Of a DNA stretch of 64,000 nucleotides, positions 34,917 to 44,505 are shown one piece after another. This stretch comes from Lysinibacillus sphaericus. Lineage in GTDB: Bacteria; Bacillota; Bacilli; Bacillales_A; Planococcaceae. The stretch spans positions 1,364,001 to 1,428,000 of the forward strand of contig NZ_CP015224.1 of NCBI RefSeq assembly GCF_001629735.1, in the 5' to 3' direction. Under the pieces are notes generated by a model that worked only from the letters and a program-made list of their open reading frames with translations, searched no databases and had not been told where the DNA came from. The translations under genes were made by a program, and so were the position numbers. The stretch's first letter is position 1, and the number at the start of each line of letters is the position of its first letter.

Positions 34917-35993
34917 GTGAAACAACAAACAATCATTTTAACCGGTGGTGGGACAGCTGGCCATGTATCGTTGAACCAAGCGATACTCCCGTCTTTACTT
35001 GAACTAGGTTATGATGTCCACTATATTGGCTCAGAACAAGGTATTGAAAAAGAATTAATAGGCGAGGCTTTCCCTGATGTACCTTTTTATGGTATTGCAA
35101 GCGGCAAATTGCGTCGTTACTTTTCAATGAAAAATTTTACTGATCCATTTAAGGTGCTTGCGGGAATGATGCAGGCTTTTCGTATTATTAAAAAAGTAAA
35201 GCCGCAAGTCGTATTTTCGAAAGGGGGCTTTGTTTCTGTCCCTGTTGTCATGGCAGCCAAACTGGCAGGTGTTCCAGTCGTAATCCATGAATCAGATGTG
35301 ACACCTGGGCTTGCCAATAAAATTGCTCTACCTTTTGCCTCTCACGTGTTCACCATTTTTGAAGAAACATTGAAGCATTTACCAAATGATAAAGCAACTT
35401 GTACAGGTTCCATCATTCGTCCTGAATTGTTGGAAGGGGAAAGAGCAAAAGGATTAGCATACTGTGGCTTTACGACATTAAAACCTGTTTTGCTTGTCAT
35501 GGGTGGAAGCTTAGGCTCAGTGGTTTTAAATGATGCCCTTCGAAAAAATTTACCAGAGCTTTTAAAACAGTTTTATGTCATTCATCTATGTGGGAAAGGG
35601 AATTATGATGAAACGTTAGCTTCATTGCCTGGCTATAAACAATTTGAATATGTGACGACAGAGTTGCCTGATTTAATGCATGCAGCAGACTTCATTGTGT
35701 CTCGAGCGGGGTCAAACTCTATCTTTGAATTTTTGGCACTTCATAAACCAATGCTTTTGGTGCCATTATCTGCTCAAAAAAGCCGTGGTGATCAAATATT
35801 AAATGCTAATTTATTTAAAAAGCAAGGCTATGCAGAAGTGTTACAGGAAGAAGCTTTAACAAAGGAATCCTTCATGAAGTCTGTTTATACATTAACAGAG
35901 CGACAAGTGGAAATGGTTGAAACGATGTCCAAAACAAAGAAACCAAAAACGCCTGACGAGATGGCGTCATTAATTTTGCACTATCAAAAATAA
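34917..35993 (+). CDS. murG: MurG-type UDP-GlcNAc transferase
   Basis: 358 aa. The donor-binding N-loop reads [20 protein letters not shown] (the usual second Gly-Gly is AG), then [45 protein letters not shown] and the UDP-GlcNAc pocket [20 protein letters not shown]. It transfers GlcNAc to lipid I at the inner membrane face, the last cytosolic peptidoglycan step. It is not next to other mur genes, as is seen for the separate murG copies of this group. Start is GTG 34917 with AGGAGA 8 nt before. Confidence 0.92.
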   Translation: MKQQTIILTGGGTAGHVSLNQAILPSLLELGYDVHYIGSEQGIEKELIGEAFPDVPFYGIASGKLRRYFSMKNFTDPFKVLAGMMQAFRIIKKVKPQVVFSKGGFVSVPVVMAAKLAGVPVVIHESDVTPGLANKIALPFASHVFTIFEETLKHLPNDKATCTGSIIRPELLEGERAKGLAYCGFTTLKPVLLVMGGSLGSVVLNDALRKNLPELLKQFYVIHLCGKGNYDETLASLPGYKQFEYVTTELPDLMHAADFIVSRAGSNSIFEFLALHKPMLLVPLSAQKSRGDQILNANLFKKQGYAEVLQEEALTKESFMKSVYTLTERQVEMVETMSKTKKPKTPDEMASLILHYQK

Positions 35994-36003
35994 ATATCCA
36001 TTA

Positions 36004-36052
36004 AAAAAGCTATGAGGGATGTCGATGATGACAACACCTCATAGCTTCTTCT
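36004..36052. terminator. Terminator after murG
   Basis: AAGCTATGAGG/CCTCATAGCTT with a long loop; T-rich on the plus strand, and A-rich before, so possibly active both ways. Confidence 0.75.
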
Positions 36053-36065
36053 TATAGTAATAGGC

Positions 36066-36614
36066 TTACATTGCTTGCTCTTCGCCTTCTTGCATTTCAT
36101 AAGCAGTTGTTAAGTAGAATAAATCCTTTGGAATTTTAAATAAATCAAATTGTGCCATACCACTATTTACTTGAGCTAACAAAGTTGGGTGACTTTCATT
36201 AGCGCTCACAACATAGGGTAATTTTAACGCAGCACGCTGTGATTTTATATTTTCAACGCGAATACGGAGGAATACCGTATGAAAATTATATTCAAAAAAT
36301 AACTCGTTTAAAAAAAGCATTTTTGCCTTTTGATTATAGCCTTTTCCTTGGTAAGGGAGTCCAATCCACGTTCCTAAAAAACCTGCACCGTCTTCAACAT
36401 CGTGTATACTAATGGTGCCGATTGGTTGACCCCAGTCATCAGTAATGGTCCTCGAGATAGCGAGTCCTCTCGCTTCCTCTTCGATCAATTGCTTTGTCAT
36501 AAACCAGTATTCATCAGCGGATGTGGCTTTCTGACGGACAAAAGGGAATACAGAAGGGTGTGATAATAGCTCATAAAGCTCTGTACATTCATGCAGGTCT
36601 CGATGTTTAAGCAT
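36066..36614 (-). CDS. RimJ/RimL-like GNAT acetyltransferase
   Basis: 182 aa. LKHRDLHECTELYELLSHPS is the family N-terminus; the acetyl-CoA loop is YQGKGYNQKAK, where the usual GxG is QGKGYN; then VFLRIRVENIKSQRAALKLP. It lacks the usual first strand before KHRDL, so is slightly short. A long C-terminus (FDLFKIPKDLFYLTTAYEMQ) is typical of some Bacillus relatives. AAAGGAGG precedes the ATG. Confidence 0.85.
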   Translation of the reverse strand: MLKHRDLHECTELYELLSHPSVFPFVRQKATSADEYWFMTKQLIEEEARGLAISRTITDDWGQPIGTISIHDVEDGAGFLGTWIGLPYQGKGYNQKAKMLFLNELFFEYNFHTVFLRIRVENIKSQRAALKLPYVVSANESHPTLLAQVNSGMAQFDLFKIPKDLFYLTTAYEMQEGEEQAM

Positions 36615-37155
36615 ACGAAACGCCTCCTTTACTAGGGTAGTTAAAACAATTCCGTTGAAGCATAAAGAAGAAAACTAAATTTCGTACTGGAATTAAAACC
36701 CAAAGAACTAGACGTTATAACTATGATATTCCATAATCTCCCGCTGTCTTACTGATTTCGACCATACCGAAAAAAGACTAGTTTTTTAAATATAATATAA
36801 CATGCTAGCTGTTTGATGCAATCATTTTGCTCGTAAAAAACAAAATTTTAAGTTTAATAGTCAGTAAATTCTGATAAATGGATAGAAATGATTCATTTAT
36901 TTGCCATATTTAAAATTAAGTAAATTCTATTACTTTTATCTAAAATTAATCAATTAAATAGTTCTATAGTATTATGTTTTTATATTTAAATAGTTAAATT
37001 ATCAAAAATGTCCTTAAAAGGATATAATTTATCTAATTCTAGAACGGTAATTTTTTATTTTTATGTTATAATAGCAGAATTAGTTTTTGCGTATAATGAC
37101 GTATATACATAGCATTTTATTATGATGGCAATGGCCTTTTTCTGGAGGTGACAGT
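36615..37155. other. Gene-free AT-rich region
   Basis: No coding frame. It must hold the divergent promoters for the acetyltransferase and the PAS-GGDEF gene. Very AT-rich from 36780 to 37070. GGAGGTG at 37144 is the ribosome site of the next gene. Confidence 0.5.
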
Positions 37156-39183
37156 ATGGAGTATCTTTTAAGCGAAGATTTTTTTAATGAATTATTTATT
37201 GGCAATGATTTTGTTTTTCTTATGAAAAAAGTAAAGGAAGATTTTCAATATATTCGCTTAAACAATGCAGCTCGAGAACTGTTATCGATCGATGTAATTG
37301 GAAAAATGCTTTCCGCCGTTACCTCGAATCGAAATTTTTCGATCATTCAGAAAAACTATCATCATGCAATTGAAGAACATATTCAGGTTGACTATGTAGA
37401 TTATGCATATGTACAGTCGGAGGTTCGTAAATATGAAACAACTGTACGCCCTTTGCGCTATAATCAGGAAGACTTTGTTTTAGCCATTACAAAGGAAATT
37501 CATTATGACCGTAGTATTGAAGATAAGTTTCTGTTTATGCGGTCCCTATTCGATCATGCCTTTTTTTCGACTGTTGTGTTATCAGCTGAAGGTATGATTT
37601 ATGAAGTGAATTCAAGCTTTATGGAAGATTTTCAAATAGATAATGAAGCCGTCAAACAAAAAATGTTTTTTGATTTACCGATTGTTCCTAAAGAAGAAGT
37701 TCAGCAAATTAAATGGTATCTACAACAAGCGGCTAGAGGAGAAAACGTTCATGAAAAGTTTGTAAGACTGCTTACATTGGATCACCAAGAACGCATGTAT
37801 TTACTGTCACTTTCGCCTGTCATGCAGGAGGATAATTCCTTTGCAATCTTTCTGATTATGCAGGACTTCACACAGTTCACCTTGCAAAAAGCAGAATTAC
37901 GTTCGAAATCTCACGGCTTTGAAGTGTTTAAGTCGGCATTAAATTCAGCTACGGCCATTGCTATTTTAGATAGTGAATGTCATATTTCAGAAGTGAGCGA
38001 GATGTTTTTACAAGCTTCAGGTTACACAGAAGAGGAATTAATTGGTCAGCCTTATGCGCTACTTAAGCCACGGTACCAAACACAAAATTTTTTACAATTA
38101 ATCAATGATAAACTTGCTAGTGGGGAAATCTGGCGAGGAGAGCTGTGCTATCGGACCAAATATCATGCTGATTATTGGGTGGAGGCAACTATCGTCCCAT
38201 TAAAAAATGAGTTTGGTGAAATTGAACAAATTTTAACCATTAACTATGATATTACAGACAAGAAAAGAATGTTCACAGAACTAAAAAATATTGAACGAAC
38301 TTTCCGTCTCATTACGGAAAATACAAATGATTTAATTGTCATCACGAATGAGGATGGAATCATTATTTATGCTTCACCCTCCTATGAAATATATTTAGGC
38401 TATGAAAATGTGGAGCTACAAGGTCAGTTTTACAGTGCCATTATTGATACAGAAAGCCAGCATGAATGGCAAACATTTATAAATAACTATACTGGTCAGA
38501 CAGATACACAGTTCGAGCTTTTATTGAAGGCGAAGGACGGCACACCTATTTGGACAGAAGGCAATGTCACGGTGGTTCATGACCCTGATCGAGAAAAAGT
38601 TTCACAAATTATGATGGTGTCCCGTGAAATTACCCATCGTAAAGAGAGAGAAAATGATTTGCTGTATCTTGCCTACCATGATTCTTTAACACAACTTCCT
38701 AATCGCCGTTATTTACAAAAAGAGTTTCCGACAATATTGGCAGAAGCCAACGAAAACAATGCAAGTATAGCGATGCTTTATTTAGATGGGGATGATTTTA
38801 AAGCTGTCAATGATCGCTTTGGCCATGATACAGGGGATGCTTTTATTCAGAGCTTTGGTCAGGCTTTGAGCAAAACCGTTAGAAGTCATGATATCGTTAT
38901 TCGAATAGGGGGTGATGAATTTCTTGTCATCCTCACAGGTCTAACGAGGGAAATTGAAAAAAGGCATAGTCAAATTATGCATATTATCCGTCGCATTCGA
39001 GATGAATTAGCAACAGGCTGGATGATTGAGAATCATCAGTTTACGCCAACTGCTTCAATAGGAATCTCGTATTATCCAGATCATGCCCAAACATTGGATG
39101 AATTAATGGATTTGGCTGATCAAGCACTATATAAATCAAAAGAAGCAGGGAAAAATAATCTCTATATTTCGGAAGCCCATTAA
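37156..39183 (+). CDS. Diguanylate cyclase with multiple PAS domains
   Basis: 675 aa, cytosolic, no membrane helix. Several PAS-like modules: about 1-115, 130-250, 255-375 (ATAIAILDSECHISEVSEMF, then LIGQPYALLKP) and 385-500 (NTNDLIVITNEDGIIIYASP). The GGDEF domain (HDSLTQLPNRRYLQ, GHDTGDAF) has an intact RIGGDEFLVIL active site near residue 584, with an RxxD inhibitory site (RSHD) five residues upstream. It should make c-di-GMP from two GTP under product control. There is no EAL domain. Flavin or heme in a PAS cannot be judged. Confidence 0.93.
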   Translation: MEYLLSEDFFNELFIGNDFVFLMKKVKEDFQYIRLNNAARELLSIDVIGKMLSAVTSNRNFSIIQKNYHHAIEEHIQVDYVDYAYVQSEVRKYETTVRPLRYNQEDFVLAITKEIHYDRSIEDKFLFMRSLFDHAFFSTVVLSAEGMIYEVNSSFMEDFQIDNEAVKQKMFFDLPIVPKEEVQQIKWYLQQAARGENVHEKFVRLLTLDHQERMYLLSLSPVMQEDNSFAIFLIMQDFTQFTLQKAELRSKSHGFEVFKSALNSATAIAILDSECHISEVSEMFLQASGYTEEELIGQPYALLKPRYQTQNFLQLINDKLASGEIWRGELCYRTKYHADYWVEATIVPLKNEFGEIEQILTINYDITDKKRMFTELKNIERTFRLITENTNDLIVITNEDGIIIYASPSYEIYLGYENVELQGQFYSAIIDTESQHEWQTFINNYTGQTDTQFELLLKAKDGTPIWTEGNVTVVHDPDREKVSQIMMVSREITHRKERENDLLYLAYHDSLTQLPNRRYLQKEFPTILAEANENNASIAMLYLDGDDFKAVNDRFGHDTGDAFIQSFGQALSKTVRSHDIVIRIGGDEFLVILTGLTREIEKRHSQIMHIIRRIRDELATGWMIENHQFTPTASIGISYYPDHAQTLDELMDLADQALYKSKEAGKNNLYISEAH

Positions 39184-39228
39184 AAAAGTCTGTCCACAAA
39201 TTATTCGTTGTGAGACAGACTTTTTATT
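39184..39228 (+). terminator. Terminator after the cyclase gene
   Basis: AAAAGTCTGTC/GACAGACTTTT with inner CACAA/TTGTG and T tail. Confidence 0.85.
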
Positions 39229-39296
39229 TGATGTTATGCTATAACAGTATAGGGATAAAAATCCTACATCGTTATTTCGGAATAGAAGGTGATTAT

Positions 39297-39974
39297 GTGC
39301 CTAAGAAAATATTATTAGTGGAAGATGAAAAGCATATTGCGCGTTTTGTTGAGCTCGAATTACAGCATGAAGGCTATGACGTGACGGTTGCCTTTGAAGG
39401 GCGGGAAGGGCTATCCCTGGCAACAACAGATGCATTTGATGTGCTATTACTAGACGTGATGCTACCGGGTATTAATGGTATTGAAATTTGTCGGCGAATT
39501 AGGACACAATCTCAAGTGCCTATTATTTTAATAACGGCAAGAGATGCTGTTATGGATCGTGTAGCTGGTCTCGATGCTGGAGCAGATGACTACATCGTCA
39601 AGCCATTTGCGATCGAAGAACTATTAGCAAGAATTCGAACGATTTTACGTCGTGCAACAACACAAGAGCCAGCAAATAGTGAATGTTTGAGTTTGCGTGA
39701 TATTGAGATAGATATTGCAGCCTATGAAGTTTTCGTGCAAGGGAATAAACTCGACCTAACTAAGACAGAATATGATTTACTGAAACTATTAATTGAACAC
39801 AAAAATAGAGTTTGTACACGCGAGCATATTTTAACATCTGTATGGGGCTATGATACAGATATAGAGACCAATGTGGTAGATGTGTATATACGTCATTTAC
39901 GGTCTAAGCTCCCAGGTGATACGAATGCCTATATTGAGACGGTTCGAGGGGTTGGGTATGTGATGCGTGAATGA
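39297..39974 (+). CDS. OmpR-family response regulator
   Basis: 225 aa. Receiver: ILLVEDEKHIARFVELEL, phospho-acceptor Asp53 in LLLDVMLPG, Thr-Ala in LITARD, Lys in VKPFAIEELL. The C-terminal winged helix includes LTKTEYDLLKLLIEHKNRVC and YIETVRGVGYVMRE. Start is GTG 39297 behind AAGGTGA; the longer reading from 39210 runs through the terminator. It overlaps the kinase gene by 4 nt. Confidence 0.93.
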   Translation: MPKKILLVEDEKHIARFVELELQHEGYDVTVAFEGREGLSLATTDAFDVLLLDVMLPGINGIEICRRIRTQSQVPIILITARDAVMDRVAGLDAGADDYIVKPFAIEELLARIRTILRRATTQEPANSECLSLRDIEIDIAAYEVFVQGNKLDLTKTEYDLLKLLIEHKNRVCTREHILTSVWGYDTDIETNVVDVYIRHLRSKLPGDTNAYIETVRGVGYVMRE

Positions 39975-41356
39975 ATCAGTTACTTATGTACCTCCGTCGT
40001 CAATCTTTGCAGAAAAAATGGATGCTCACCTCCAGTAGTGTGATTTTTTTAAGCTATACGATTATTTGCGTGGTTGTTTATATTTCCCTCCATACGTGGC
40101 TATTAAATGATGAGGAAAGCAAAGTTGAACGGACTAGCAGGGATATTATTTCATTTTTACAATCACAGGGACCAGATATTACGATTCAACAAATTCAACA
40201 AAATACTGGTTTGCTCAAATCGATTGTCGACCGAGATGAAACTGTTAGAATGTTTAATGCGGACGGCGTGGATATTTTGCGTATCAATAATACTTCAGCT
40301 GCTGCACCACTTAGCTCCATGCAGGAGATTTTTGAGACGACCATTGATAAGCAGGATGTACTGGTCATGAATGAACCAATACGCTTAGGCTTTTTTCAAG
40401 GATATGTCCAGGTTGTCCATCCGCTCACTGGTTTTCAATCGCTCATGCATTATCTATTAACAGCCATGCTCATCGCAGGTGTTGGGGCATTGGTGTTATC
40501 AGGTTCTATTGGATATTATCTAGCCAATTATTTAATGAAGCCATTGCGTGAATTACGTGCTTCCATGAAAATGGTGATGGATCAAGGCTTTAATGAGCCC
40601 ATACAGTTAACCAACACGTCACACGATGAGATTGGTGATTTATTGAACATGTACAATGCCATGATGAATGAGCTGCAAATTTCTTTTACACAGCAGCAAC
40701 AATTTGTCGCTGATGCTTCTCATGAGCTTCGTACGCCCATCCAAGCAATTGAAGGACATCTTTCTCTGTTGAAAAGATGGGGCAAAAATGATCCAGCTAT
40801 TTTAGAGGAGTCGATTGATACTTCATTAACAGAAATTGCTCGCATGCGTAAAATGATTGAGGAATTATTAGAGCTTGCAAGACGTGAGGAAAAAGATGAA
40901 ATGAGTGAGGCGAATGCACTAGCTGTAATTGAAGCTGTTATCGATGAAATGGAGCTTGTACATCCAAAAGCGCGAATTATGCTGTCGAAAAATGATGAAA
41001 TAGGTCCTTTATTTATAACTGAAAATGCACTAAGTCAAATCATTCGTAATATAATAGAAAATGCAATTCGTTATTGTGAAAAAATTCCTGAGATACAAAT
41101 TTCTATTTCAGTTGCTGGAAATTATGCATGTTTAGAAATTGCTGATAATGGTATAGGAATAGCAAAAGACAATATTCCTTTTATATTTGATCGTTTTTAT
41201 CGAGTGGATGAGGCAAGGAACCGTAAAATTGGTGGAACAGGCTTAGGATTAAGTATCTCGAAGATGTTGCTTGAAAAGTATAATGCCACGGTAGAAGTCA
41301 AGAGTGAGGTTAATATTGGAACCGTTTTCTCGTTAAAGATCCCGCTAAAATATTAA
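39971..41356 (+). CDS. Sensor histidine kinase (ArlS/YkoH-like)
   Basis: 461 aa. Two membrane helices (about 18-42 and 160-185) flank an extracytoplasmic domain of ~115 residues. HAMP (~186-240), HisKA with His251 in VADASHELRTPIQ, then HATPase: NIIENAIRYCEK, DNGIGI, FDRFYRVDEARNR, GGTGLGLSIS. The partner is the regulator before it. The stimulus is unknown; resemblance to ArlS/YkoH is by overall layout. Confidence 0.93.
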   Translation: MNQLLMYLRRQSLQKKWMLTSSSVIFLSYTIICVVVYISLHTWLLNDEESKVERTSRDIISFLQSQGPDITIQQIQQNTGLLKSIVDRDETVRMFNADGVDILRINNTSAAAPLSSMQEIFETTIDKQDVLVMNEPIRLGFFQGYVQVVHPLTGFQSLMHYLLTAMLIAGVGALVLSGSIGYYLANYLMKPLRELRASMKMVMDQGFNEPIQLTNTSHDEIGDLLNMYNAMMNELQISFTQQQQFVADASHELRTPIQAIEGHLSLLKRWGKNDPAILEESIDTSLTEIARMRKMIEELLELARREEKDEMSEANALAVIEAVIDEMELVHPKARIMLSKNDEIGPLFITENALSQIIRNIIENAIRYCEKIPEIQISISVAGNYACLEIADNGIGIAKDNIPFIFDRFYRVDEARNRKIGGTGLGLSISKMLLEKYNATVEVKSEVNIGTVFSLKIPLKY

Positions 41357-41466
41357 GAAAAATGCACGCTTTATTTCATTATTCTATCCTTTGCGAAAAA
41401 AATTGCTTAATTTGCTAAAAAGAGTTGTATTTTTTGTGAAGAGTAGTAAGATTGAGATGGAAAAAA

Positions 41467-41515
41467 CGTTCTTTAAAATATGGAAAAGTAGTGTGAAACA
41501 TTCTTTTAAAGAACG
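41467..41515. promoter_or_regulatory. 12-bp inverted repeat in the odhA control region
   Basis: CGTTCTTTAAAA (41467-41478) and TTTTAAAGAACG (41504-41515) are perfect complements, 25 nt apart. A TATAAT (41527-41532) would be the -10; the right arm then covers the -35. This fits repression by a dimer or looping regulator. Confidence 0.55.
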
Positions 41516-41588
41516 GCTAAATATTATATAATTAATTGCAATTTAATTAATGGAACTGCCGTAAGGCAAAATTTGGAGGTCATTTTTC

Positions 41589-44414
41589 ATGTCGAACAAC
41601 GTTACAACTGTAAGTTCTCCATGGTCAGCTTTCTCTGGTCCTAACCTAGGATATGTGATGGAGCAATACGACTTATTCTTACAGTCTCCTGAAGAAGTAG
41701 AACCGGAGTTAGTTTCTTTATTCCAACAATTTGGTGCACCAGTAGTAGTAGAAGGTGAAGTAGCTGTAGCTAGTCATACAGCAGCGGCTCCTGCTGGCGA
41801 TTACAAAAAAGTGTTAGCCGCTGTGAGATTAGCCGATGCAATTCGTTCACGCGGTCATTTAGCAGCAGATATTTATCCTCTGAAAAACCGTGAACTACAA
41901 ACAGCTCAAATTGACGAAAGCGCGTTCAACTTAAGCGCTGCAGATTTAGCTGAAATTCCTGCAGCAATCTTCTTCAAAGATGTGCCAGCAAACGTGAAAA
42001 ATGGTAAGGATGCAATTGACTATTTAAAAGCTATTTATACAAATAAAGTAGCGTTTGAATATGAACATGTAGTAGCTACAGAAGAACGTAATTGGATTCA
42101 AGCGCAAATTGAATCAGGCTCTTTCCAACAAGCACTTTCTTCTGATGAAAAGAAAGCCTTATTAGATCGTTTAACACGTGTTGAAAATTTTGAGAAATTT
42201 ATCCATAAAACATTTGTAGGACAAAAGCGTTTCTCTGGTGAGGGCTTAGATACGCAAATTGTACTATTTGATGAAATCATTAAAACTGCAGAAGCGCTAA
42301 GTGTTGAAAAAGTACGTATTGGTATGGCACACCGTGGTCGCTTAAATGTTTTAACACATATTTTAAATAAACCTTATGACATGATGTTCTCTGACTTTGC
42401 ACATGTATCAAATGATTTATTTATGCCGGAAAATGGTCGCCTTGAAATTACAAAAGGGTGGACAGGTGATGTGAAATACCATATGGGTGCTTCTTATAAC
42501 CGTGATTCAGGTATGAATGTGAAACTTGCCTACAACCCATCTCACTTAGAAGTGGGCAACCCAGTAGTTCTAGGTGCTACTCGTGCAACACAAGATGACA
42601 CTTCAAAGCCAGGTCAAGCGGTTCATGATCGTACAAAAGGCTTAGGAATCCTAGTACACGGTGATGCAGCATTCCCAGGTCAAGGTATCGTAACTGAAGT
42701 ATTAAACTTCGCTAAAACTGAAGGATTTACAACTGGTGGTACTATTCATATTATCGCGAATAATATGATTGGTTTCACTACGGAACAATATGATTCTCGT
42801 TCTTCTGTTTACTCATCTGACCCAGCAAAAGGGTATGAAGTACCAGTAGTTCATGTGAATGCAGATAGTCCAGAAGCAGTGGCTCAAGTAGGTCGCTTTG
42901 CAGCTAACTATCGTCAAAAATTTGGTAAAGATATTGTTGTTGATTTAGTTGGTTACCGCCGTCACGGTCATAACGAAACAGATGATCCAACGGTTACAAA
43001 CCCAGAAACATATAAATTAGTTTCTAAGCACGAAACTGTTCGTGCGTTATATGGTGCAGCATTAGTAGCAGAAGGTCTTGTATCAACTGAAGATGTAGCA
43101 GCATTAGATACAGCTATCTATGCAGAAATGCAAGCTGCTTACGATCATGTAAAAGAAATGGCTTCAAAAGATGAGCATCATCAATTAGAAATGCCAGAAG
43201 AATTAAAAGTAGAGTTCCCACAAATTGATACAGCAGTTGGTGCAGAACGTTTAGGTAAAATCAACGAAGAGCTTCTAGTGTTTGAAGAAAACTTCGAGCC
43301 ACAGAAAAAGCTTGGAAAAATTTTAGAAAAACGTCGTGATGCATTTGCATCTGCAAAAATCGATTGGGGTCATGCGGAAACTTTAGCATATGCAACAATT
43401 ATCCAAGATGGCACACCAGTACGTTTCACAGGTCAAGATGCTCAACGTGGTACTTTCTCACAACGTCACTTAGTGCTTCACGATAAAAACAATGGTAATG
43501 TCTTTACACCACTTCATCATATTTCTGGTGCAAGTGCATCCTTTACAGTACACAACTCACCACTGACTGAAGCAGGGGTAGTTGGCTTTGAGTATGGTTA
43601 CAATCTAGAAAATGGCCATGTATTAACAGTTTGGGAAGCACAATTTGGTGACTTTGCGAATATGGCACAAGTAATGTTTGATAACTTCATTTCAGGGGCA
43701 CGCTCTAAATGGGGTCAAAAATCTGGCATGGTGATTCTATTACCACATGGTTATGAAGGCCAAGGTCCAGAGCACTCTTCAAGCCGTATGGAACGTTATT
43801 TACAAATGTCAGCAGAAAATAACTGGTTTGTAGCAAACTGTTCAAATGCAGGTAACTACTACCACTTATTACGCCGCCAAGCAGCGTTATTAGGTACTGA
43901 AGGTGTTCGTCCACTTGTGGTTGTATCACCAAAATCATTATTGCGTCATCCATTAGCAGCAGCTAATGCTGAGCAATTAGCAGATGGTTCATTCCAAGAA
44001 GTGATTGAACAACCTGGCTTAGGTACAAAAACGGATGCTGTAGAGCGTATCGTATTAGGTACTGGTAAAGTGATGATCGACTTAGCAGATCGCGTGAAAG
44101 ATGGAGAAGGTTTCGATCACTTACACATTGTTCGTATAGAACAACTTTACCCATTCCCAAAAGAGCAAGTTGCTGGTATTATTGCTAAGTATCCTAATGC
44201 TAAAGAAATCGTATGGGTACAAGAAGAACCTAAAAACCAAGGCTCATGGAATTATGCACTAGAAACATTATATGAACTTGCAGAAGGTAAAAAGCTTCGC
44301 TATGTAGGTCGTCCTGCAATGAGCTCAACTTCTGAAGGAGATGCAGATTCTCATAAAGCAGCTCAATCATCACTTATTGAAGAAGCAGTTGCTGAGCCAG
44401 TAAAGGTTAAATAA
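41589..44414 (+). CDS. odhA: 2-oxoglutarate dehydrogenase E1 component
   Basis: 941 aa, usual length. N-terminal YVMEQYDLFLQSPEEVEPEL and SRGHLAADIYPL, then VEKVRIGMAHRGRLNVLTHI, the thiamine-diphosphate region (HGDAAFPGQGIVTEVLNFAK, IIANNMIGFTTEQ) and RRHGHNETDDP. The C-terminal half carries GQDAQRGTFSQRHLVLHDK and LLPHGYEGQGPEHSSSRMER. Decarboxylates 2-oxoglutarate in the TCA cycle. Followed by odhB after a hairpin. Confidence 0.98.
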   Translation: MSNNVTTVSSPWSAFSGPNLGYVMEQYDLFLQSPEEVEPELVSLFQQFGAPVVVEGEVAVASHTAAAPAGDYKKVLAAVRLADAIRSRGHLAADIYPLKNRELQTAQIDESAFNLSAADLAEIPAAIFFKDVPANVKNGKDAIDYLKAIYTNKVAFEYEHVVATEERNWIQAQIESGSFQQALSSDEKKALLDRLTRVENFEKFIHKTFVGQKRFSGEGLDTQIVLFDEIIKTAEALSVEKVRIGMAHRGRLNVLTHILNKPYDMMFSDFAHVSNDLFMPENGRLEITKGWTGDVKYHMGASYNRDSGMNVKLAYNPSHLEVGNPVVLGATRATQDDTSKPGQAVHDRTKGLGILVHGDAAFPGQGIVTEVLNFAKTEGFTTGGTIHIIANNMIGFTTEQYDSRSSVYSSDPAKGYEVPVVHVNADSPEAVAQVGRFAANYRQKFGKDIVVDLVGYRRHGHNETDDPTVTNPETYKLVSKHETVRALYGAALVAEGLVSTEDVAALDTAIYAEMQAAYDHVKEMASKDEHHQLEMPEELKVEFPQIDTAVGAERLGKINEELLVFEENFEPQKKLGKILEKRRDAFASAKIDWGHAETLAYATIIQDGTPVRFTGQDAQRGTFSQRHLVLHDKNNGNVFTPLHHISGASASFTVHNSPLTEAGVVGFEYGYNLENGHVLTVWEAQFGDFANMAQVMFDNFISGARSKWGQKSGMVILLPHGYEGQGPEHSSSRMERYLQMSAENNWFVANCSNAGNYYHLLRRQAALLGTEGVRPLVVVSPKSLLRHPLAAANAEQLADGSFQEVIEQPGLGTKTDAVERIVLGTGKVMIDLADRVKDGEGFDHLHIVRIEQLYPFPKEQVAGIIAKYPNAKEIVWVQEEPKNQGSWNYALETLYELAEGKKLRYVGRPAMSSTSEGDADSHKAAQSSLIEEAVAEPVKVK

Positions 44415-44436
44415 TCACATATAAATATTGATAGCT

Positions 44437-44469
44437 GGGCTACTTGCCCATAAGCAGTAGCCCTTTTAT
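44437..44469 (+). terminator. Intra-operon terminator between odhA and odhB
   Basis: GGGCTACT/AGTAGCCC with an 11-nt loop and TTTTAT tail, 30 nt before the odhB ribosome site. Probably partial, letting odhB be read at a lower level. Confidence 0.65.
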
Positions 44470-44505
44470 GTGCATCATGCACGTTAATCAAAGGAGGAAA
44501 TGAAA

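Noticed and set aside
39210-39296. N-terminal extension of the response regulator
   Set aside because: It runs through the preceding terminator; GTG 39297 has the ribosome site and gives the normal start.
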